From assembly GCA_902767145.1 (NCBI GenBank), contig CACXGG010000268.1, forward strand, positions 1 to 6,161: a stretch of 6,161 nt of DNA, given 5' to 3'. Both the position numbers and the translations under genes were made by a program. Shown here in pieces: positions 1-5,668 of the stretch. Under the pieces are notes generated by a model that made no database searches, was not told where the DNA came from, and saw only the letters and a program-made list of their open reading frames with translations. Position 1 is the stretch's first letter, and each line of letters opens with the position of its first letter. This DNA comes from Oscillospiraceae bacterium (lineage in GTDB: Bacteria; Bacillota; Clostridia; Saccharofermentanales; Saccharofermentanaceae).

Positions 1-1939
1 CCTTAACCTTGACGATATCGTAACCATCGACTTCGAGATCACATCCAACAGACCCGACTGTTTCTCCATCGAGGGACTAGGCAGGGAGGCTGCCGTTACC
101 CTTGGACAGGAGTTCAGGCCTGTAACTTCAAAGCTGAAGCAGGAGGGATCTCTCAATACTGAGGACGTTGCAAAGGTTGAGATCCTGGATCCCGATCTCT
201 GCTACCGTTACTGCTCAAGGACAGTAGAAGACGTAAAGATCGGACCTTCCCCCGCATGGATGGCTGAAAGGCTCCTTGCTGCAGGCATGAGACCCATCAA
301 CAACATCGTAGACATCACCAACTATGTCTGCCTTGAACTTGGTCAGCCCATGCATGCCTTCGACCTTGACTACCTTGCAGGCAACCACATCATCGTCAGG
401 AAGGCTAAGGACGGTGAACTCACAAAGACCCTGGACGGCAACGACCACGAGCTCAACAGCTCCAATCTCGTTATCGCAGACGAGGAGAAGGTATGTGCCA
501 TCGCCGGTGTCATGGGCGGTGAGAACTCCGAAGTACTTGAGACTACAAAGTCCATCCTCTTCGAGTCCGCTACATTCAACGGCGTATCCGTAAGAAAGAC
601 AGCCATCGCCAACGGCCTTCGTACTGAGGCTTCCTCCAGATACGAGAAGGGCCTCGATCCCGAAAATGCCTTAGGGGCTCTGGACCGTGCCTGCGAGCTC
701 GTTGAGATCCTTGGCTGCGGTAAGGTAAGCAAGGGCCTTATCGATGTATATCCCACAAAGCGTGAGGTAAAGAAGATCCCCTTCAGACCCCAGAAGATCA
801 ATAAGTTCCTGGGTATCGATGCCACAGAAGACTTCATGGTAAAGGTCCTTACAGACCTTGAGTGTAAGATCGAGGATGGCATCATCATTCCTCCCACGTT
901 CCGTCCTGACCTTGAGTCAGAGGCTGATATCTCCGAGGAGATCGCAAGATTCTTCGGCTACAACAACATTCCTGCAACTCTCCTTAACGACTCCGCTACA
1001 ACACTTGGCGGAAGGACAAGAGAGCAGAGCGCGGCAGAGAAGATCAGAAATACCCTTGTCAGCTGCGGCTTCTTCGAGGCTATAACATATTCCTTCGAGA
1101 GCCCTTCGGATCTCGATTCTCTCCTTGTACCTGAGGATTCAGCTCTCAGGAACCAGGTAAGGATCAGCAATCCCTTAGGTGACGATACAGCTGTAATGAG
1201 GACTACGATGCTTCCTTCCATGCTCCGTATCGCAGCTAGAAACTCCAACAGGGGCGTTCCTGCTGCCAAGGTCTTCGAGCTGGCATATGTATATATCCCC
1301 GACGAAGATCCCGCAAACCTTCCCGACGAGAGACAGACCCTCTGCGGTTTCTCTTACGACAACTCACTGTCTGACAGTAAGGCTGTCTTCTTCGAGCTCA
1401 AGGGCATAATCGAAGAGCTCTGTGCCGTTCTCGGCATCAGATCCCTTTCCTTCGAGGCCCTTACAGACAACGCTTCCTTCCATCCCGGAAGGACTGCCAA
1501 GATCGTCATCAACGGCAAGCAGGCAGGTGTCATGGGTGTTATCCACCCCTCCGTTGCAGCAAACTTCGAGGCTCCCGAAAAGTCAGTCTTCTTCGAGATC
1601 GAGGCCGCTGCCCTTATCGCAGCATCCAAGACCGAGAGGACATATAAGCAGCTTCCCAAGTTCCCGGGTATCTCCAGGGATATCGCAGTTATCGTTGACA
1701 AGTCCGTCGCTGTAGGCGATATCTTAAGGACCATCAAGTCTGCCGGCGGAAAGCTCCTCAAGGAAGTCCAGTTCTTCGATGTCTACGAGGACGACAAGCT
1801 CGGTGACAACGTTAAGTCTGTTGCCGTATCCCTTATCTTCAGGGACGACTCCAAGACCCTTGCAGATGCTGACATCAAGGACCCCTACGACAAGATCCTG
1901 GATAAGCTCTCCAAGAACTACAACGCGAAGCTCAGATAA
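1..1939 (+). CDS. pheT: Phenylalanine--tRNA ligase beta subunit, 5'-truncated by the window edge
   Basis: This is the beta subunit of the cytoplasmic alpha2-beta2 enzyme that charges tRNA-Phe and hydrolyses misacylated Tyr-tRNA-Phe. The frame is open from base 2 (base 1 ends the previous codon), with 645 residues visible; a usual length near 800 puts about 150 N-terminal residues, the tRNA-binding EMAP-like part, outside. Visible in order: the T-S-N-R-P-D-C motif (about nt 44-64), the B3/B4 editing domain (about 248-665), the B5 domain (about 776-985), the catalytic-like core, and the C-terminal FDX-ACB anticodon-binding domain (about 1643-1936) ending in the usual Leu-Arg. Known editing residues are kept: His in GQPMHAFD (353-355), Glu in FESATF (563-565), Thr and Ala in RTEAS (623-631). 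The ATG at 260 is internal. Codons are strongly biased (AAG, AAC, ATC, TTC), as expected for a highly expressed gene. pheS presumably lies upstream. A terminator follows. Confidence 0.97.
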   Translation, partial: LNLDDIVTIDFEITSNRPDCFSIEGLGREAAVTLGQEFRPVTSKLKQEGSLNTEDVAKVEILDPDLCYRYCSRTVEDVKIGPSPAWMAERLLAAGMRPINNIVDITNYVCLELGQPMHAFDLDYLAGNHIIVRKAKDGELTKTLDGNDHELNSSNLVIADEEKVCAIAGVMGGENSEVLETTKSILFESATFNGVSVRKTAIANGLRTEASSRYEKGLDPENALGALDRACELVEILGCGKVSKGLIDVYPTKREVKKIPFRPQKINKFLGIDATEDFMVKVLTDLECKIEDGIIIPPTFRPDLESEADISEEIARFFGYNNIPATLLNDSATTLGGRTREQSAAEKIRNTLVSCGFFEAITYSFESPSDLDSLLVPEDSALRNQVRISNPLGDDTAVMRTTMLPSMLRIAARNSNRGVPAAKVFELAYVYIPDEDPANLPDERQTLCGFSYDNSLSDSKAVFFELKGIIEELCAVLGIRSLSFEALTDNASFHPGRTAKIVINGKQAGVMGVIHPSVAANFEAPEKSVFFEIEAAALIAASKTERTYKQLPKFPGISRDIAVIVDKSVAVGDILRTIKSAGGKLLKEVQFFDVYEDDKLGDNVKSVAVSLIFRDDSKTLADADIKDPYDKILDKLSKNYNAKLR

Positions 1940-1964
1940 GAGACAAAATAATAAAAAAACAAAT

Positions 1965-1992
1965 GGCCTCCGCGATCGCGGAGGTCTTTTTT
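1965..1992 (+). terminator. Intrinsic terminator of pheT
   Basis: A GC-rich perfect stem (1967-1974 with 1977-1984, core CCTCCGCG/CGCGGAGG) extends by a G-U and a G-C pair to 1965/1986. It is followed directly by six T (1987-1992), 25 bp after the pheT stop. An A-rich tract at 1949-1963 precedes the stem, so it could also terminate transcription from the opposite strand. It should isolate the downstream genes from pheT transcription. Confidence 0.93.
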
Positions 1993-2031
1993 ATGACGGA
2001 AGTATCTGATTTTACCCCTGAAAAAGAAAAA

Positions 2032-2115
2032 GTAGATACACAGGGTAGATACAATTGACTGAATGCATCCAGTTTCAGCGTTGAAACGGATAAAGTGGAT
2101 ACACATGTAGATACA
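2032..2115 (+). repeat. Four direct copies of GTAGATACA in two pairs
   Basis: GTAGATACA occurs at 2032-2040, 2045-2053 and 2107-2115, and as GTGGATACA at 2095-2103. Within each pair the start-to-start spacing is 13 and 12 bp, slightly more than one helical turn. The two pairs lie on either side of the hairpin at 2067-2091. All copies have the same orientation. They could be clustered protein-binding sites or the relic of a transposon end; IS21-family ends, for example, are known to carry several short repeats. No transposase gene is present. The function is unknown. Confidence 0.75.
2067..2091. other. Bulged hairpin between the two GTAGATACA pairs
   Basis: ATCC (2067-2070) pairs with GGAT (2088-2091) and GTTTCA (2072-2077) pairs with TGAAAC (2082-2087), leaving one bulged A (2071) and a GCGT loop. 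No T-run follows, so it is not an intrinsic terminator. Its central position between the two repeat pairs suggests one composite element, which is inference. Confidence 0.6.
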
Positions 2116-2186
2116 TTCTCCGAAAAAGGGTCGTCTTAAGATAAGAATGGTACTATTTCGGAGAATTTCTTATATAATTCTCCGAA
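2115..2186. repeat. Triple ATTCTCCGAA element forming alternative inverted repeats
   Basis: ATTCTCCGAAA at 2115-2125 is the exact reverse complement of TTTCGGAGAAT at 2156-2166. That middle arm is also complementary to ATTCTCCGAA at 2177-2186, giving a tight 11-bp stem (2157-2167 with 2176-2186) around an 8-nt loop. The two pairings share the middle arm, so they cannot form together in one RNA. No T-run follows either structure. As DNA, the right-hand palindrome covers a TATAAT box, which fits an operator with a second half-site upstream. Alternatives are a MITE-like remnant or an RNA switch. The structure is seen; the role is inferred. Confidence 0.75.
2173..2178 (+). promoter_or_regulatory. 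Possible -10 box (TATAAT) upstream of the pilin-like operon
   Basis: A perfect TATAAT lies inside the right-hand palindrome, about 190 bp before the first gene of the pilin-like operon. No good -35 hexamer is seen 16-18 bp upstream, so any promoter here would be weak or activator-dependent. It would give a long leader. No better promoter was seen closer to the gene. Confidence 0.3.
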
Positions 2187-2354
2187 TCAAGGATCTCTAA
2201 GGCCAATCATGTCCATGTTTCAGAGAATAAGTTAATGTTGCACAGAACAGGGAGGAATCCTTTGTGCATTCTATGACGACACATTGTAACGGATTGTTAT
2301 TTTTTGTCGCCCAAATCGGTTTCTGTTTTTACTACCATAGACTTACCTTTTGCT
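2187..2354. other. Leader region without a recognisable gene
   Basis: I see no ORF, tRNA or known riboswitch consensus here. It contains only short imperfect dyads, TGCACA/TGTGCA (2239-2244 with 2263-2268) and CGACA/TGTCG (2277-2281 with 2305-2309), the latter near a T-rich run at 2300-2305. If transcription starts near the TATAAT at 2173, this would be 5' untranslated leader of the operon starting at 2369. Confidence 0.4.
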
Positions 2355-2361
2355 AAGGAGG
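2355..2361 (+). promoter_or_regulatory. Ribosome binding site AAGGAGG for the 95-aa protein
   Basis: A full anti-16S match, AAGGAGG, lies 7 nt before the ATG at 2369. It fixes the start of the first gene in the pilin-like operon. Confidence 0.9.
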
Positions 2362-2368
2362 TCAGGAT

Positions 2369-2656
2369 ATGGGTTCCACACTTGAAGCAGCTGTTGTTTT
2401 TTCCGCTGTAATAACTATCATTACGACATTTATAATCTTTCCTCTTGATATGTGTGGCAGGTGCAAAGAGCTGTGTGACTCTTTCCTGGCCGAGCAGGAG
2501 GAGTATCTGTCAAATGAGGAGATAGTGGATACGTCTTCTATGGACGGATATGATCTTACGGATATATCTCCCGAGAGGTTCTGTACCTTTGTTTCGGGCC
2601 TGTCAGATAACTACAGGATAATCTACGATACCCTGGGGGATGCTCTCGATGACTAG
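2369..2656 (+). CDS. Small single-TM pilin-like (TadE-type N-terminus) protein, 95 aa
   Basis: The protein begins MGSTLEAAVVF, followed by a hydrophobic segment to about residue 27. This resembles the class III prepilin/TadE start (G, then S-x-T-x-E, then a membrane helix), so cleavage after Gly2 by a prepilin peptidase is possible. Two points differ from a standard site: the leader is only Met-Gly with no basic residue, and Glu falls at +4 rather than +5. The remainder (residues 31-95) is acidic, with two cysteines at 29 and 32 and another at 36, and presumably lies outside the membrane. A strong AAGGAGG sets the start. The stop overlaps the next gene by 8 nt, so translation is probably coupled. 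It is probably a minor pseudopilin or assembly partner of the two following proteins. An ordinary small membrane protein cannot be ruled out. I do not recognise a named family beyond the N-terminal motif. Confidence 0.75.
   Translation: MGSTLEAAVVFSAVITIITTFIIFPLDMCGRCKELCDSFLAEQEEYLSNEEIVDTSSMDGYDLTDISPERFCTFVSGLSDNYRIIYDTLGDALDD
2635..2640 (+). promoter_or_regulatory. Ribosome binding site GGGGGA selecting the ATG at 2649
   Basis: GGGGGA lies inside the end of the preceding gene, 8 nt before ATG 2649. The alternative in-frame ATG at 2640 overlaps this site and has no SD sequence of its own, so 2649 is preferred. Confidence 0.6.
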
Positions 2657-3995
2657 GTTTAGAGGAAAGAGGGGGACCACATGTCTGTTCCTGGCGATCA
2701 TATTGTCTGCGCTGATCCTGGTGGAGGTCACTTATCTGCAGCTGGTGCTGGAGCTGGACAGGAAGCTCACATACGACAGGGGAGTGAGGCTTGCCCTGGA
2801 GACATATCTTGCTGACTATAACAGACAGCTATTTGATGTCTACGGCCTTTATGCATTTGATGTGGAGGGGATAGATGATGAAGTCTACAGAAGCGTACTT
2901 GCTGCCTCCGGGATCTCAGAAGATTCTATCTTAGTGGTGTCAGGTATGGATACCTTCGATGAGGATGATCTTCAGAGAGCAATAAATATCTACTGCACCT
3001 ACAGAAGCTCCGGAATGCTCTTTTCTTTCTTCGGAGATCAGATCGTGGACCTTCTGGAGAAGATAGATGATCTGGGTATCCTTGAATCCTTAAGTGATTT
3101 TATGTCCAGTGATGCGGCCACGGTATTTAAGGATATCCTGGACGGGGCATCGGAAGTTGCCGATACGCTTGGGTCCCTTGCAGATCTTGCAGGACTTGAT
3201 GATATATCTTCCGAGATAGCTGATTTCAATTCTGTCTTCGATCCTTTGAGGGAGACATTTGATTCGCCTCCCGATATAGATGGAGGGTTCGATATAACGG
3301 ATGACGGGTTCCTGGATTCCTGCGTGGAGGAGATAAGCGAGGTCTTTTCGGACCAGGCGGATGATGCGCTCTGGATCGTATCCCATACCTATCTCTGCTC
3401 CTATGCTGCCTTTAACTTCGATTCCATGATAGAAGGGGATACGTCTCTTAACGGGACGCCCTTTACGGAAATACATTCTGAGAACTCAAGTGATCTTGAA
3501 TATATCCTTACGGGACTTGAGGGAACTTCCGGGGAACTTATCTGTTCAGGGCTTATCTACAGGCTGCTCCTTCTGGATTCCCTGGTGGAGGTGTATCTTA
3601 ACCCTGATTCCAGGTCTTTTATTAATGGTGCAGCGGAAGTCATGAAGCTTTTGGTGGATATACTTACCCTTGGTATGGTGGATATCCCCAAGGAGGCCTA
3701 TAAGGTCCTTATCGTCTTTTCCATAGCTCTCCGCGTCGCTGCGCTGAAGCTTATAACTGTCCTTAACGGGAATAAGGTCACCATGCTGTCCTGGACCGGT
3801 ACTGATGTTCTGGAGGCAGGCTACAGGGATATCCTGTCAACTTATATGTTCTATATTCCTGACGATATGCTCCTTTCCAGGATGCTGACGGTGCTGTCCA
3901 GGGATTATCCCGGTCATGTCACCGGGGTGGCGCTGGAGGCTTCTGCCATGGGGACTGTCTTTTCGCACGAGGGATCTTATGAATTATACGAATAG
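2649..3995 (+). CDS. DUF5702-like Tad-associated membrane-anchored protein
   Basis: 448 aa from ATG 2649. A short basic N-terminus (RFRGKRG) precedes one strong membrane helix (about residues 11-34). It continues with an amphipathic stretch containing the R-L-A-L-E-x-Y-L-A-D-Y-N-R-x-L-x-x-x-Y-G-L-Y pattern (residues 47-68), which matches the N-terminal signature I associate with DUF5702 proteins of Clostridial Tad loci. The central region is acidic and rich in Asp, Ser and Ile, probably an extracytoplasmic stalk. A second hydrophobic patch at about 351-371 and the G-Y-R-D-I-L segment near 391-413 also fit the family's C-terminal part. The GTT after the basic leader resembles a prepilin cleavage site, but lacks Glu at +5. 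Both ends overlap neighbours (8 and 17 nt), which suggests one mRNA and fixed stoichiometry. The probable role is a structural or assembly component of a Tad-like export or pilus system. The biochemical function is unknown. The family call is made by eye. Confidence 0.78.
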   Translation: MTRFRGKRGTTCLFLAIILSALILVEVTYLQLVLELDRKLTYDRGVRLALETYLADYNRQLFDVYGLYAFDVEGIDDEVYRSVLAASGISEDSILVVSGMDTFDEDDLQRAINIYCTYRSSGMLFSFFGDQIVDLLEKIDDLGILESLSDFMSSDAATVFKDILDGASEVADTLGSLADLAGLDDISSEIADFNSVFDPLRETFDSPPDIDGGFDITDDGFLDSCVEEISEVFSDQADDALWIVSHTYLCSYAAFNFDSMIEGDTSLNGTPFTEIHSENSSDLEYILTGLEGTSGELICSGLIYRLLLLDSLVEVYLNPDSRSFINGAAEVMKLLVDILTLGMVDIPKEAYKVLIVFSIALRVAALKLITVLNGNKVTMLSWTGTDVLEAGYRDILSTYMFYIPDDMLLSRMLTVLSRDYPGHVTGVALEASAMGTVFSHEGSYELYE

Positions 3996-4971
3996 GAAGG
4001 GTTCTATCACTATAGAGACGGCCATCGGCATGACTGTGGTGCTGGTGTTTATCGGTGCCATATTATCAGTGCTCATGGTCTTCAGGACTGATCTGATAAT
4101 GCAGGCTTCTGTGGACCAGTCAAGTGAGAAGCTGTCTTTATATATGCCTTTGTCCGTTACTGCGGCAGATACTATAAGTACTCTTACAAATGCCATGCCT
4201 GAGGATGCTCCTGATATGTCGGAAGCGGTACAGTCTGCCCTTACGGTCCTTGCAGGGGTGGATACAGCCTCGGATAAGGCTCTCACATCAGAGATCCTTA
4301 CCCTGGCGCTGGCAAGGACCTTTGAGGATGATATAGCGTCTTCCTATGTGGACAGGAACGGTGGAAGTGAATTTAGGCTCCCGGATGATATAGACGTTTC
4401 CTTTGTGCTGTCTTCTGATATTAGTGCCATCAGGGTGGAGGTCAGCTATTCCGTATCGACCCTGGTAGGTCCTGTTTCCAGAAATGTCGTATCCTATGTG
4501 CCTTTTTACGGGGACTTTGAACTCTTCCTGTCGGGTTCGTCTTCTGATGAGCCTGATACTGATGTGTGGAGTAAGAACAATCTGGAGCGGGGCACCTGGT
4601 TCGAGGAATACTACGGAGCAAACCTTCCCCATACTTTTCCTGTTATCAACTCCTATGAGGATGGTATCGCCACTTCTTTTGTGAGCATAGATGTAACGGC
4701 TCCGTCCTATTCTGACCCTTCCAATGTAACTTCCAGGGTCCTGGAGGAGGTCTCTGACCTTGCCGGGTTTAACGGTGCGGATGTAAATATAGGGGGCAGG
4801 GAGTATAATGTACCCGGATCTTCCATCCTTGGGCGGACACTTCTGGTGGTGGTGCCTGAAAATGCTTCACCGGAGTCCCTGGCAGCCATCGAATATGCAG
4901 GGGCACAGGCCCTTTTACAGGGAGTATCCGTAAGAGTGGAGCAGTACGGAGTGTCCGGGCGCTACTCTTAA
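3979..4971 (+). CDS. TadE-like pseudopilin with a C-terminal CdiA-CT-type nuclease-like domain
   Basis: 330 aa from ATG 3979, preceded 4 nt upstream by GAGGGA. The upstream ATG at 3916 would need 63 nt more overlap and would spoil the short leader. The N-terminus MNYTNRKGSITIETA is a textbook class III prepilin signal: basic leader, cleavage at Gly8/Ser9, Glu13 at +5, and a membrane helix at about 15-35. Residues 36-195 form a TadE-like exported region ending in a Ser/Asp linker. Residues ~203-324 resemble the CdiA C-terminal endonuclease/tRNase domain. Pieces in family order: G-T-W-F-E-E (205-210), LPHTFPVIN (216-224), G-I-A-T-S-F-V-S-I-D (229-238), SY (243-244), G-F-N-G (263-266), R-T-L-L-V-V-V-P (286-293) and G-V-S-V-R-V (315-320). 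Expected Asp224 is Asn and expected Lys235 is Val, so catalysis is doubtful. It overlaps the previous gene by 17 nt. No obvious immunity gene follows. The TadE call is firm; the toxin-domain homology is strong by eye but untested. Confidence 0.85.
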   Translation: MNYTNRKGSITIETAIGMTVVLVFIGAILSVLMVFRTDLIMQASVDQSSEKLSLYMPLSVTAADTISTLTNAMPEDAPDMSEAVQSALTVLAGVDTASDKALTSEILTLALARTFEDDIASSYVDRNGGSEFRLPDDIDVSFVLSSDISAIRVEVSYSVSTLVGPVSRNVVSYVPFYGDFELFLSGSSSDEPDTDVWSKNNLERGTWFEEYYGANLPHTFPVINSYEDGIATSFVSIDVTAPSYSDPSNVTSRVLEEVSDLAGFNGADVNIGGREYNVPGSSILGRTLLVVVPENASPESLAAIEYAGAQALLQGVSVRVEQYGVSGRYS

Positions 4972-4988
4972 TATATATAATTATAATA

Positions 4989-5017
4989 TTGTCTAAATCT
5001 CAAAGTTAAGTTAAAAT
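4989..5017 (+). promoter_or_regulatory. Sigma-A-type promoter for the small TM protein-yerC-secA cluster
   Basis: TTGTCT (4989-4994) and TAAAAT (5012-5017) are separated by exactly 17 bp in an AT-rich gap just after the pseudopilin gene, about 31 bp before the GTG start. It should drive the 77-aa gene, the YerC-like gene and secA independently of the pilin-like operon. No hairpin terminator lies between the two operons, so readthrough is possible. Confidence 0.65.
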
Positions 5018-5032
5018 GATATGAAATGTTTT

Positions 5033-5039
5033 AAGGAGG
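5033..5039 (+). promoter_or_regulatory. Ribosome binding site AAGGAGG deciding a GTG start
   Basis: AAGGAGG lies 9 nt before GTG 5049 and 21 nt before the in-frame ATG at 5061. The spacing supports the GTG as the start codon. Confidence 0.85.
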
Positions 5040-5048
5040 CAGTGCCAG

Positions 5049-5282
5049 GTGAAGCCCAGAATGTCTGTCAGAAGACCGTCCCTCGCTCATTCCAACCTTA
5101 GCGGGACAAGTGAGGAGAAGATCCCTGTAGGAGATGTTCTCCGCAAGGCCCAGAAGGATCTTCTCATGAAGAGGATCTGTTATGGTCTTTTACTAGTCAT
5201 CGTGATCGCGCTCATCGCAGCATCGGTCGTTATGGGTTATGCCGCACAGTTCGTAGACTGGTTCTACGCACTCTTGGGATAA
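5049..5282 (+). CDS. Small single-pass membrane protein of unknown function, 77 aa
   Basis: It starts with GTG, supported by a well-spaced AAGGAGG. The N-terminal ~42 residues are basic and polar (MKPRMSVRRPSL..., then a K/R-containing stretch before the membrane), followed by one hydrophobic helix at about residues 43-64 and a short aromatic tail (FVDWFYALLG). The positive-inside rule predicts a cytoplasmic N-terminus. It is the first gene after the promoter at 4989-5017 and ends 3 nt before the next start, so it is co-transcribed and probably translationally coupled with the YerC-like protein and then secA. I do not recognise a family. Position alone hints at a role in membrane or secretion housekeeping, but that is inference. 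Its place after the toxin-like domain could suggest an immunity protein, but it has its own promoter and is a membrane protein, whereas nuclease immunity proteins are usually soluble. Confidence 0.82.
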   Translation: MKPRMSVRRPSLAHSNLSGTSEEKIPVGDVLRKAQKDLLMKRICYGLLLVIVIALIAASVVMGYAAQFVDWFYALLG

Positions 5283-5285
5283 GAT

Positions 5286-5663
5286 ATGGCTGATTTTACA
5301 CCCGAGGAGCAGAAAGCCCTCGATAGTCTGTATGAAGCAGTATTGACTCTGGACACTGTGGAGGAGCTCCACAGCTTTTTTAAGGACCTCTGTTCCTATA
5401 ATGAGCTCTGTTCCATGATCCACAGATGGCAGATCCTTCTCCTTATAAACGAGGGTAAGAGCTACGAGGAGATAATCAACGAGCTGGCACCCAAGTCTGG
5501 CGAACAGGAGATCCCTGCGGACGGACGGGAGACAAAGAAGGGAAAGGGCAGGAGCAATACCAAGGTCAGTTCCACCACCATCTCCCGTGTAAAAACTTGT
5601 TATAACAACCCCAATGGCGGATACAGGACCGCCCTTAGCAGATTGGAAGAGAAAGGAAGATAA
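5286..5663 (+). CDS. YerC/YecD-family TrpR-like DNA-binding protein with a split HTH
   Basis: 125 aa. Residues 12-64 (L-D-S-L-Y-E-A-V-L-T-L, then E-E-L-H-S-F-F-K-D-L-C, then HRWQILLLINEGKSYEEI) match the helical N-terminal part of the YerC/YecD proteins, relatives of the TrpR repressor fold. Residues 94-114 (V-S-S-T-T-I-S-R-V-K-T-C-Y-N-N-P-N-G-G-Y-R) match the recognition helix and the conserved N-G-G-Y end. Between them, where the family normally has about nine residues, lie about 25 extra, mostly Lys/Gly/Glu/Ser residues (about 68-93). Family members are usually near 100 aa, so the insertion explains the length. It is probably a cytoplasmic, dimeric transcription factor; target and ligand are unknown. 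The start at ATG 5286 follows a weak GGGATAAG, 3 nt after the previous stop, pointing to coupled translation. secA begins 5 nt after its stop. Confidence 0.9.
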   Translation: MADFTPEEQKALDSLYEAVLTLDTVEELHSFFKDLCSYNELCSMIHRWQILLLINEGKSYEEIINELAPKSGEQEIPADGRETKKGKGRSNTKVSSTTISRVKTCYNNPNGGYRTALSRLEEKGR

Positions 5664-5668
5664 GGTAA

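Noticed and set aside
370..897. 175-aa ORF antisense to pheT
   Set aside because: It is a shadow of the biased codons of pheT, with no start signal and no recognisable domain.
1918..2106. 62-aa ORF on the - strand in the gap after pheT
   Set aside because: It runs through the terminator and into pheT antisense, is dominated by Phe/Tyr from T-rich DNA, and has no ribosome binding site or recognisable motif. The repeats explain its content.
2032..2186. CRISPR-like array
   Set aside because: The repeats are 9-11 bp, unevenly spaced and in mixed orientation; spacers are not uniform and no cas gene is present.
2239..2268. TGCACA/TGTGCA dyad
   Set aside because: A 6-bp stem with an 18-nt loop is expected by chance at this length, with no supporting context.
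2277..2309. Possible terminator or structured leader (CGACA...TGTCG with a T-run)
   Set aside because: The stems are only 4-5 bp, AT-rich and interrupted, and the T-run lies within the dyad. It is too weak to call.
2640..2648. ATG 2640 as start of the DUF5702-like protein
   Set aside because: It overlaps the GGGGGA that fits ATG 2649 and has no SD sequence of its own.
3916..3978. Upstream ATG extension of the TadE-like gene
   Set aside because: The added residues are read out of frame from the DUF5702-like gene and would bury the short prepilin leader. ATG 3979 has GAGGGA upstream and gives a standard leader.
5049..5282. 77-aa membrane protein as immunity protein for the toxin-like domain
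   Set aside because: It has its own promoter, is coupled to the YerC-secA cluster rather than the pilin-like operon, and is a membrane protein, unlike typical nuclease immunity proteins.
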